Part shown: piece after piece, positions 35,069 to 52,392 of the stretch | How the letters are laid out: every line of letters starts with the position of its first letter | Numbering within the stretch: position 1 is the stretch's first letter | Made by a program: the position numbers and the translations under genes | Source of the DNA: Acidisphaera sp. S103 | GTDB lineage: Bacteria > Pseudomonadota > Alphaproteobacteria > Acetobacterales > Acetobacteraceae | NCBI RefSeq assembly: GCF_009765975.1 | Contig: NZ_LMUJ01000064.1 | Location: forward strand, 156,730 to 220,729 | Reading direction: 5' to 3' | Length of the DNA stretch: 64,000 nt | The notes under the pieces: generated by a model | Databases searched by the model: none | What the model was told of the DNA's origin: nothing | What the model saw: the letters and a program-made list of their open reading frames with translations, nothing else

Positions 35069-35086
35069 TGACCCTTTCCCGCCGCC

Positions 35087-35614
35087 TCAGGCGGCAGCGC
35101 GACGCGTCTGCGGATTTTCCATTTCGGCCCGGAAACGCGCCCGCATCTTTTCGGCATTGAAGTCGAGAAGCGTGCCGCCGGATTCGAAATGTTCGATGAA
35201 CAGGCGGCCGAGAGCGTAGTTCGCGGCGGCAGCAGCAGCGGGCATGGTGATCATGCCGAGAACGGCGCCGACGCCGGGGATCGCCTTATACAGCGTGCTG
35301 GCGAGGCCGCCGACGCCGACTGCCGCATTAAACGGCAGCAAACCGCCGATCAGAGAGGCAACGATGGCCTTGGTGCGGACTTCGTCGAACGGCACACCGT
35401 AGATCAACGCCAGTTCCCGTACAGTCTTCACTTGCAGACCGACAATCACCGCCAGATCGACACCGGGCACCGGGATCACACCCGCGCCGGCGGACCACAG
35501 GGACATACGGCGAACGACGCCGGACGCCAGCGTTGCCCGCTCCGGTGCCTCCGCCGGGGTCTCGACCACTTTGGGATCGCCCGGCGGTGGCTCGTTCGTG
35601 GAGGTTTCGCTCAT
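35087..35614 (-). CDS. DUF697 (YcjF-like) membrane protein
   Basis: A 175-residue protein whose central part matches the DUF697 pattern. It has AGAGVIPVPGVDLAVIVGLQVKTVRELALIYGVPF, then a hydrophobic hairpin and KAIPGVGAVLGMI, ending NYALGRLFIEHFESGGTLL. The N terminus is Pro/Glu-rich. DUF697 domains are usually attached to GTPases or found with stress-induced membrane proteins; here the domain stands alone. The start at 35614 is preceded by GGAGAG, 11 codons inside the longest frame. It is the first gene of the six-gene accessory operon, divergent from the PKS/NRPS operon. Confidence 0.82.
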   Translation of the reverse strand: MSETSTNEPPPGDPKVVETPAEAPERATLASGVVRRMSLWSAGAGVIPVPGVDLAVIVGLQVKTVRELALIYGVPFDEVRTKAIVASLIGGLLPFNAAVGVGGLASTLYKAIPGVGAVLGMITMPAAAAAANYALGRLFIEHFESGGTLLDFNAEKMRARFRAEMENPQTRRAAA

Positions 35615-35896
35615 CTCAGCTCTCCGGACACGTGGGTTGCGGGCCATGTTATATCTGACCTCGGACGTTCGCCGTTCACAGCATTCACCGTGGCCTTATG
35701 CCCGAGCGGTCGCGGCGCGGTCAAGCATTCAAGTGCGGCGGAGGTTGTTCTTGATATATTGAATCAGATTCGTCATGAAGTGGATCGTGCAATCGATACC
35801 TGGACGGACCCCACCGCTTCGACGATCGCGTGAAAAGCGGGAACAAACCATGCTTTTTACGATCAATCATGGCCTCTGGGTTACCTCAAGTTCAGT

Positions 35897-35916
35897 CACT
35901 GTCATGGCAGACAGTG
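35897..35916. promoter_or_regulatory. Lux-box-like 20-base dyad
   Basis: CACTGTC and GACAGTG are perfect 7-base inverted arms around six bases. The whole fits the CT-N12-AG pattern of LuxR-type quorum-sensing sites. It lies about 280 bases from the DUF697 start and about 615 bases from the MbtH start. No LuxR or LuxI gene is in the window. Assignment rests on pattern only. Confidence 0.4.
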
Positions 35917-36407
35917 TCTTGCAGGCTTCACTTCGTCGACGTTTGCCGTCCGCACCGTCTTACTGAGACACGATCAATTAAATATAGACGAAGCAAGTGA
36001 CAAATGGACAAATCATCGGGTGAATCCACTTTTCACACCCTTACGATTTTTCTCACCGGATTCCAGGCATCCAAGCAACATCGGGCACCGATCCAGAAAA
36101 TTCGTTCGGCTCACCTCATTTGGTACATCATGCAACGGCACCGCGATCGAGACATGTATAAAATCTCTAAAGTCAAATCGCTCGGGGTCAGTTGCCCGGC
36201 ACTGGCGTGATCGTTCTCGCAGCGGATAGGTCCATTCCAACGAACCGTCCACCGGGTCAGCCCCTGCGTGTCGTTTCGGCCTTCATGCGGACAGCTTCGT
36301 TCTCATTTTTTAACATTATGCCTGTTTTTCATCTTTCGGTGTAGAGCGTTAGTCTAGCGTGACTCCAGACTGCCATTTCACACTAAAAGAATGGTAATTT
36401 AACGCCA

Positions 36408-36427
36408 CGTGATGAGATTAAATCACG
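36408..36427. promoter_or_regulatory. Dyad CGTGAT-N8-ATCACG upstream of MbtH
   Basis: A perfect 6-base inverted repeat in AT-rich sequence about 100 bases upstream of the MbtH start codon, a position suited to an activator or repressor. The spacing does not fit CRP/FNR sites. No second copy was seen. Confidence 0.3.
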
Positions 36428-36530
36428 GTTCGAAAGATAATCGGGATTCCGTTAGCTTGCTTTCAATATCGCTTGACATGGGATGACCGGTGCTGCTGGT
36501 TTGTCAGGAAATACATCGGGGGACATCGGG

Positions 36531-36746
36531 ATGGATGAGGACGAGGATACAACCTCTTACGATGTTGTCATAAATCACGAAGAGCAATACTCGATCTGGC
36601 CCGCCGCCAGCGATCCGCCGGCGGGCTGGCGCCGCGTCGGGAAAACCGGCCCAAAAGCCGAGTGTCTATCATATATCAACGAAGTTTGGACTGACATGCG
36701 ACCGCTCAGTCTCCGACGCGCCATGGAGAGCATCGCGCCCGACTGA
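36531..36746 (+). CDS. MbtH family protein
   Basis: A 71-residue protein with the MbtH consensus: [42 protein letters not shown]. MbtH proteins bind NRPS adenylation domains and help their folding and activity. The ATG at 36531 follows a G-rich stretch and gives the usual family length; an ATG 16 codons earlier adds a non-conserved leader. It is the first gene of the assembly-line operon, 68 bases before PKS1, and presumably serves the adenylation domain of NRPS1 and those beyond the window. Confidence 0.92.
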   Translation: MDEDEDTTSYDVVINHEEQYSIWPAASDPPAGWRRVGKTGPKAECLSYINEVWTDMRPLSLRRAMESIAPD

Positions 36747-36814
36747 CCCCCGGTCGAACCCGGTCCATTCGCCGGCCTTCGGGCCATGGACTTCTTCTGT
36801 CTGGAGCGCCTGCA

Positions 36815-45075
<8,261 letters not shown>

Positions 45076-45079
<4 letters not shown>

Positions 45080-48000
45080 ACGATCGGGCGCTGCAACGGG
45101 CCGCGCTGACGATCAGCGCGCTGCGGACGCGGTTGGATGCGGCTGAAGCCGATCGGCGTCCCCCCATCGGTGTGTTGGGGATAGGCCTGCGGTTGCCTGG
45201 TGGGATCAGCGATCCGGACGGTTTCTGGTCGGCGTTGTCGTCGGGTTCGGACCTGACGTCGGAACTGCCGGCGGACCGCTGGGGGATGGATGCGGCGGCG
45301 TTAGCCGAGTTGCACGATCCCTCGGGCAGCCAGGCGGGGACAATGCGGTCGCTGCGGGGCGGCTGGCTGGGGCCGGTGGATGGGTTCGATGCGGCGTTCT
45401 GGGGGATCAGCCCACGGGAGGCCGTAGGTCTGGATCCGCAGCAGCGGCTGCTGCTGGAGTGCGCCTGGGAGGCGTTGGAGGACGCGGCGATCGACCCGCT
45501 GCGGCTGCGTGGCCGGCGGGTCGGCGTCTATGTCGGCATTTGCGGGTCCGATTACGGGCAATTGGCGGCGGCAGGTGGGCTGCGCGGGATCGACGCCTAT
45601 CATGCCTCCGGAACGCAACATTCGGTGGCCTCGGGGCGGATTGCCTATGCGCTGGGGCTGACCGGGCCGGCGGTGTCGGTGGATACCGCCTGCTCGTCCT
45701 CGCTGGTGGCATTGCATCTGGCGCTGCGGGCGTTGCGTGCCGGGGAGTGCGAACTGGCGGTGGTCGGCGGGGTGAACCTGATTTTGACGCCGACCTACTC
45801 CGTGGGGTTCTCGCGGGCGGGGATGCTGTCGCCGGATGGGCGGTGCAAGACGTTTTCCGCAATGGCGGACGGATATGGGCGGGCTGAGGGCTGCGCCGTG
45901 GTGGTGCTGGGACGGCTGGCGGAGGCCAGTCCAGGGCAGGTCTGGGCGGTGCTGCAAGGCAGTGCGCTGGGGCAGGATGGAGCCTCGGGCGGGTTGACGG
46001 TGCCGAACGGGCCGGCGCAGGCGGCGGTGATCAGGGCGGCACTGGCGGATGCGGGGGCGGTTGCGGCCTCGGTCGGGTATATCGAGGCGCATGGCACCGG
46101 GACCCCGCTGGGCGATCCGATCGAGGCGGGGGCGCTGGCGGCAGTGTTCGGTTCGGGGCGCGAGGCGCCGCTGCCGGTAGGGTCGGCGAAGGCCAACCTG
46201 GGACACACCGAGGGAGCCGCCGGACTGGTCGGGTTGGTGAAGGCGGCGCTGGTGCGGCATCACGGGAAGGTGCCGCCACATCCGTTCGCCGGACAGCCGA
46301 CGCCGCATGTGGATTGGGGATCCAACGGGCTGGCGCTGCCGGGGGAGATAGTGCCGCTGGCAGCGGACGCGCTGGTGGGGGTGAGTTCATTCGGGTTTTC
46401 CGGGACCAATGCGCACGCGGTGCTGGGGGCAGCGCCGGCAGGATTGGCGCGGGGAGATGCCCCTGCCCTTGCGGTTGTGACCCGGGATGTCGATCGGCGT
46501 GACGCTGCCGCATCGGCGGGGCGTCCGGGAATGTTCGTGCTGTCGGCACGAAGTGCGGCGTCGCTGGCGGGGCTGACGATGGCAAGTGCGGAACGGCTGG
46601 CAGAACTGGCCTCGATGGGCGGAGCCGAGGCAGGCCGGATTTCGACGAATTCGGCTGACGACTGGGCTGCGGCATGTTGGACGGCGGCGACCGGGCGGGC
46701 GGCGTTACCGTGGCGGCGGGCGGTAGTGGCGAACAGCGCGGCGCAGGCCGCGGCAGTGCTGCGGGAAGCCTCTTCGCCGGGCGGGGGCGCGGACTCTTCT
46801 TCGGCCTGGCGTGTGGAGAATGGCGGGGCGTTCTCCAGCCCAGCGCCGTTGGTGTGGCTGTTCACTGGCCAAGGGGCGTTGCGGCCGGGAACCGCAGGCG
46901 GGTTGCTGAACACCGAACCAGCCTTCGCTGAGGCGTGGCAAAACGCTTGTGCCGCGTTCGCGCCGTATCTGCCGACCGAGGCACCCGGGTTGCACGACGT
47001 GCTGCACGGATCGGAGGCGGCCGCGTGGCTACGGCGGCCCAGCCTGGCGCAACCGGCGCATATCGCGCTCGCGGTGGCCCTGGCCGCATTGTGGCGCGCG
47101 CGGGGGCTAGTGCCGGCGGTGGTGCTGGGGCACTCGCTGGGGGAATACGCGGCGGCTTATGTCGCCGGGGTGCTCGAACTTGACGGACTGGCGCGTCTGG
47201 TCGCCGGGCGCGGGCGGTTGTGCGAGGCGCTGGCGGCGGGCGGGATGGCGGCTACGACCGCCTCCGAGGCCGAGGTCGCCGCCGCGCTGACAAAACTGCC
47301 GGCGGCACTGGTCAACGCGGTCGGGCTGGCGGCGCTACATGGATCGGCGGGCAGCACGGTCTCGGGCAGCCCGGCGGCACTCGCGGCGTTGTGCGAGGCG
47401 TTGGCGGTGATGGGCCATGCCAGCGACCGGCTGGCGGGAGGGCAAGCGTATCACTCACCGCTGACCGAGCCGGTGGTCGCACCGCTGGCTGCTCTGGCAG
47501 CCGGAATCCAGCATAAGGCGCTGCGGGTCCCGTTGGTGTCGACGCTGACTGGCGGGGTGTTGGTCGATGTTGACTGGCCAACACACTGGGCACGGCATCT
47601 ACGCCAGCCGGTACGGTTTGCCGAGGCGCTGGACAGCGCCGTGCAAGCGGCGGGGCAGACCGGTCAGGCCGCGCCTGTGGCGCTGGAGATCGGACCGCAT
47701 CCGACGCTGGCGGGGTTGGCACGGCGGCTGCGGCCGGGATTGCCGACGGTGGCGGGGTTGCTGCCGGATGTCCCCGATCCAGTCGCCGTGCAGCGGGCGA
47801 CGGCAATGCTTTGGACGCGGGGGGCGGAGCCGGTTTGGACCCGGGCGTTGCCGGAGCCGCATCGGCTGACCTCATTGCCGCGGTATGCGTGGGAGAGAAC
47901 ACGTTACTGGAAAGAGCCGACGCCGGACGCGACGGCACGTCCGCAGGCGCATCCACTGCTCGGCGACCGCCAGCCCGGGCCGGGGACGATTTGGCGGTTC

Positions 48001-51000
48001 CTGGCACGGCTCGAGCCGGCGCGGCAGCCGATCTTGGCCGGTCATTGCATCGATGGGCAGCCGGTGTTGCCGGCGGCGGCGATGCTGGCAATGGCACAGG
48101 CAGCGGCAATGTTGCGCTGGCCGTCGGTTACCGTCGCCATCGCGGACGCCGCCTTTGAGCGGCCGTTGTGGCTGCCCGGTCCGATGGCGGTGCAATTCCA
48201 GATGACCCTCGAGGATGAGGGCGCGGCGTGGGAAATCCACGCTGCCCCGGCGGCTGAGGCCGAGGCGCCGGATGCGCGATGGACGCGCCACGCGACCGGG
48301 CGGCTGCGTCCGGGGGCCTCGTTGTTACTTGCAGATGACAATCGGCCGGTGGACGCGGTTATCGATGCGGCGCCGTTCCATGCCGCGTTGGCGGAATCCG
48401 GGCTGCAATTGGCAGAGCCCTATCGCGGGCTGCGGCGCTATGCCCACCAGGACGGCAGCATCACGGCAGAAATTGAGGTCGAGGCGGCAGGGCCGCTGGC
48501 ACCAATGCTGCGGCTGGACGCCGCTTTGCAGGCGGCGGCTTTGCTGGCACCGGATGCGAGGCTGCTTGTGCCGGCGACGGTCGGCCAGGTGGCGCTGGGG
48601 CCGCTACCGGCGGCTTTCCGGGTGCAGGCACGGAGCAGGGCCTCGGACGGCGCCGACATTCTGGCCGACCTCAGCGTTTGGACGCCGAACGGCGAGGCGC
48701 TCGGCCGTGTCGATGGACTGCGGCTGCGGGCGCGGGGGTCCTCCGATCCGCTGGCGGACATTGCCTGGACGGTGACGTGGCGGGAATGGATGGCACCTCC
48801 CCTGCCCTGTGCTGTTGCAGCCGATCAAGCATCGGCACTCGCGGACCGGCTGGCTGCGTTGGGCGGGCATGCAGCGGTTTTGGACGGGTTGGAGCGGCGG
48901 GCAGCCGGACATGCCGCAGCGGCGCTGGCGGCGCTGGGTGTGCCAATGGGTGCGGGTTCGTTGATTCCGGGCGCGGCCGTGCTTGGCGTGGTGCCGCGCC
49001 ATCAGGCGTTGTTCGACCGGCTTTTGGGCATGCTGGAGGCTGACGGCGCGATACGCTTTGGCGACGGCGGGTTCCGAGTGGTGTCCTGGCCGGAGGGCCT
49101 GGCGGGATCGGGGGGCGACGGACCGGAAGCGGCGTTGCTGGAGGTGTGCGGTCGCGCGCTGCCGGATGTGTTGCGTGGGGTGGCGGATCCGCTTGTGCTG
49201 CTGTTCGGCAACGGCGGGGCGGCGCGGGTGCATCGGGACTCGATGTGGGCTACGCCGTTGTCGGCGCAGTTGGCGGAGGCGGCAGCGGCGCTGCTGGGTG
49301 GGAATGCGGGGCCTCGGGTATTGGAAATTGGCGGGGGGACCGGGGGGACGACAGGGGCGCTGCTGCCGCTGTTGCCGGCCTCGGCGCGGTATGTGTTCAC
49401 CGACGTTTCAAGCGCGCTGCTGAGTGACGCGGCCGTTCGGTTTGGCCGGCCGGGGTTTTCGACGTCGGCGCTGGATATCGAACGCGATCCGGCAGCACAG
49501 GGCTTGGGCGCCGAGGGTTTTGACCTGGTGGTGGCGGCGAACGTGCTGCATGCGACGCGGGATTTGCGGACGACGTTGCGGCATGTGCGGGGGTTGCTGG
49601 CGCCGGGCGGGACGCTGGCGTTGTTGGAGTGCACCGAGCCACCGCGCTGGGGGGAATTGACGTTCGGGTTGACCGAGGGATGGTGGCGCTTCACCGATCC
49701 GGAACTGCGCGCGAAGCCGCCGATGCTGCCGCCGGCCGATTGGTCTTGGTTGCTGGAGGAGGCGGGATTCGACTCGATCGGCGTGCTGGACGCGGGGGAT
49801 ACGCCGTGGCGGCAGGCGATCATCCTGGCGCGGGTTCGGCCGGTGGCGGGACATTGGCTGATTTTGGGAGATGACGCCGGGCCGGGGCAGGCGTTGGCGG
49901 AACGGTTGCGGGCTGGTGGCGCAACGGCGGATGTGGTGCCGGTTCGGGCCGATGCGGGGGTTTTGCGGGCGGCACTGGCCGCGTCTCCGGTGGCAGGCGT
50001 CGTGCATTTGGGGGCGCTGACGGTCTCGGGGGATGTGGATCCGCTGGATGCGCAGGCGTTTGTCTGCGCACCGGCGTTGCGGCTGGTGCAGGTGCTGGTG
50101 GAGGCCGGGGTTTCGGCGTCGCTGTGGCTGGTGACCCGAGGCGCGGTCGATACCGGGGCTGATGGACCGCCCTGCCCCGTTCAGGCGGCGCTGTGGGGCC
50201 TCGGTCGGGTGTTACGGCTGGAGCATCCGGAACTGGCGCCTCGGTTGCTGGATGTCGACGGCGATGGGTCGGTGGTTGACGCGCTGGCGGAGCTGATTGG
50301 CGCGCCGGGTGAAGAGGCCCAGGTGGCCTGGCGCGGCGGACGGCGGTTTGTGGCGCGGCTGGTGCGGGATGTTGCGCCTCGGCCGTTGCCGGTTGGACGG
50401 TTGGATGATGCGGCGCCCGGGCCTGGGCAGGTGGATGTGGCGGTGTCAGCCGCCGGGGTGAATTTCCGTGATCTGCTGATCCATTTGGGGGCCTATCCAG
50501 ACCCGGCGGCATCGCCTGGGATCGAGGCGATGGGGACGGTTGTTGCGACTGGGCCTCGGGTTTCCGGGTTGGGGATTGGGGACACGGTGCTGGCGATCGC
50601 ATCGGGGGCATTCGGACCCAAGGTGCGGGCGTCGGCGGCGTTGACGATGCCGGTCAGCGGGGTTGCCGATGCCGGTCTGGCGGGTCTGCCGGTGGCCTAT
50701 CTGACGGCGGCTTGGACGTTGCGGCATCTTGCGGGTTTGCGTTCTGGCCAGCGTGTTTTGGTGCATGCGGCGGCGGGCGGGACCGGGTTGGCGGCGGTCC
50801 ATGTGGTTCGGGAGGCGGGGGCGGAGGTCGTGGCGGCGGCCTCGCGGCGCAAGCATGCGTTCCTGCGCGGGCTGGGGGTGACACGGATCGTTGATTCACG
50901 CGATCCGATAGCACTGGCAGCGGTGGGGCCGGTCGATGTGGTGCTGTCCTCGTTGGGCCGGGCAGCGGGGCTGGCTTCGTTGGGGTGTTTGACCCAGGGC

Positions 51001-52392
51001 GGCTGTTTTCTGGAACTCGGGCGGGTGGATGCGGTGGACGCGGCCGAGGTGGGCCGGCGGCGGCCGGATGTGCGCTTCCACGCGGTGGACCTGGCGGGCG
51101 AGATCGACCGGGCTCCGGAACGGCTGGGGTCAGTATTTTCCGAAGTGATGGCGGATGTGTTGGAGGGGCGGTTGCCTCGGCTGCCGGTGACGCGGGTGGA
51201 TCGCTCGACGCGGGCGCTGCGGCGACTGCAAGGGGCACGGTATCCGGGCAAGCTGGTGGTGACGGCCGGCGTGACAGAGGGTTCGGTGCTGGTGACCGGC
51301 GCGTTTGGCGGGCTTGGACTGTTGATGGGTCGGCACTTGGTGGCGCGTGGGGTGCGGCATTTGGTGCTGGCCGGGCGGCGAGCAGCGAGCGAGGCTCAGG
51401 CGGCGGAGGTGGAGGGACTGCGGACCGCCGCTGCCTCGGTGCGCGTAGTGCGGCTGGATGTCACCGATCAGGCGGCGCTGGAGCGGCTGCTGGATGAAAT
51501 CGATGCCGGCCCGGTGCCGTTGCGCGGGGTGGTGCATGCGGCGGGTGTCGTCGATGATTCGCTGCTTTCCAGTAGCGATTGGGCGGTGTTCGAGCGGGTG
51601 CTGGCACCCAAGGTGGCGGGTGCCTGGGCGCTGCACCAACTGACTCGGGGCCGGGCGCTTGACCTGTTTGTCCTGTGCAGCAGTGCGGCGGGGACGCTGG
51701 GCAATGCCGGACAGGCGGCGCATGCGGCGGCGAATGCCTCGCTGGATGCGTTGGCACAGCACCGGCAATCGCTGGGGTTGCCGGCGGTCAGTATCGCCTG
51801 GGGGCCTTGGGCCGGGACCGGAACGGCGGTGACGGACGCGGTGGAGCGGCATCTGGCGGCACGCGGGCTGATGGCGTTGAGCCCAGCAGAGGGGGTTGCC
51901 GCGTTTGGTGCCGCTCTGGGCGCGGGGCTGCCGCATGTCGTCGTGGGGCGCATGGACTGGGAGCGGCTGCTGGCCGGCCGGCGCGCGGATCCGTTCTTCG
52001 CCGAGGTCGCAGAGCCGGTTCGGACTGAAGGTGAGGCGCGGCCAGCGGTGCTGGCGTCGAAGGCGCCGCCATCTGGTCGCGCGGCGATCGAGGCACAGGT
52101 GCGGCTGGCTCTGGCGACCGTGCTGGGATTGCCGGGACCGGGGGCAGCGGACCCTCGGCGGGCGTTTTTCGATCAGGGCATGGATAGTCTGACCAGCCTG
52201 GAGTTTCGCAACCGGTTGCAGAACGGTCTGGGGCGGAAGCTGGCGTCCAGCATCGCCCTGGATCATCCGACGGTGGAGCGGCTGGTGGCGCATTTGGCCG
52301 GCGACGACGCGGAGCCTGACCTCGAAGCGATGGATGAGGCGGCGCTGGGGGCGTTGCTGGATATGCGGCTGGATGGGGCGCTGGCCCGATGA
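45076..52392 (+). CDS. PKS2: KS-AT-DH-cMT-ER-KR-ACP
   Basis: A 2438-residue fully reducing, C-methylating extension module. An N-terminal coiled coil (residues 1-28) is a likely docking element. Domains follow as KS 29-460 (Cys206, His339, His377), AT 594-900 (Ser687 in GHSLGE; QAYH at 790-793 in place of HAFH), DH 955-1235 (His990, Asp1148), C-methyltransferase 1330-1600 (EIGGGTGG near 1417), ER 1769-2055 (NADPH motif AAAGGTGL near 1898), KR from 2072, and ACP Ser2371. The KR has His at the Tyr position (GQAAHAAAN). The KS-AT half is nearly the same in DNA sequence as that of PKS3. The C-terminal tail DLEAMDEAALGALLD is an acidic docking helix. ATGA overlaps join it to both neighbours. Confidence 0.93.
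45160..47890 (+). repeat. KS-AT duplicated segment, copy in PKS2
   Basis: This segment and 52491-55220 in PKS3 run parallel from the KS start to the end of the AT, with long stretches of identical bases. For example, from 45541 the bases for KS residues CGSDYGQLAAAGG are the same as from about 52871. The offset is about 7.33 kb. Identity falls off after the AT, where the DH of PKS2 and the methyltransferase of PKS3 begin. It indicates recent module duplication or gene conversion. Confidence 0.8.

Larger units (their letters stand above)
35615..36530. promoter_or_regulatory. Divergent control region between accessory and assembly-line operons
   Basis: This 916-base gap has visibly lower GC than all surrounding DNA, especially 35740-36180 and 36300-36480. 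It contains no open frame with a recognisable family. It holds two dyads (35897-35916 and 36408-36427), an AT-rich GATATAAC on the minus strand near 35648 that could be a -10 for the DUF697 operon, and TTGACA at 36474-36479 near the MbtH gene without a clear -10 partner. The lower GC may reflect a long regulatory region or a remnant of inserted DNA. Confidence 0.55.

Noticed and set aside
36004..36252. Small open frames (about 70-80 codons) on both strands of the divergent control region
   Set aside because: They lack ribosome sites and family similarity and overlap each other on opposite strands. Read as non-coding.
36408..36427. CRP/FNR-type binding site
   Set aside because: The GTGA and TCAC half-sites are 10 bases apart instead of 6 (CRP), and the FNR TTGAT/ATCAA pattern is not met. 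Kept only as an unassigned dyad.
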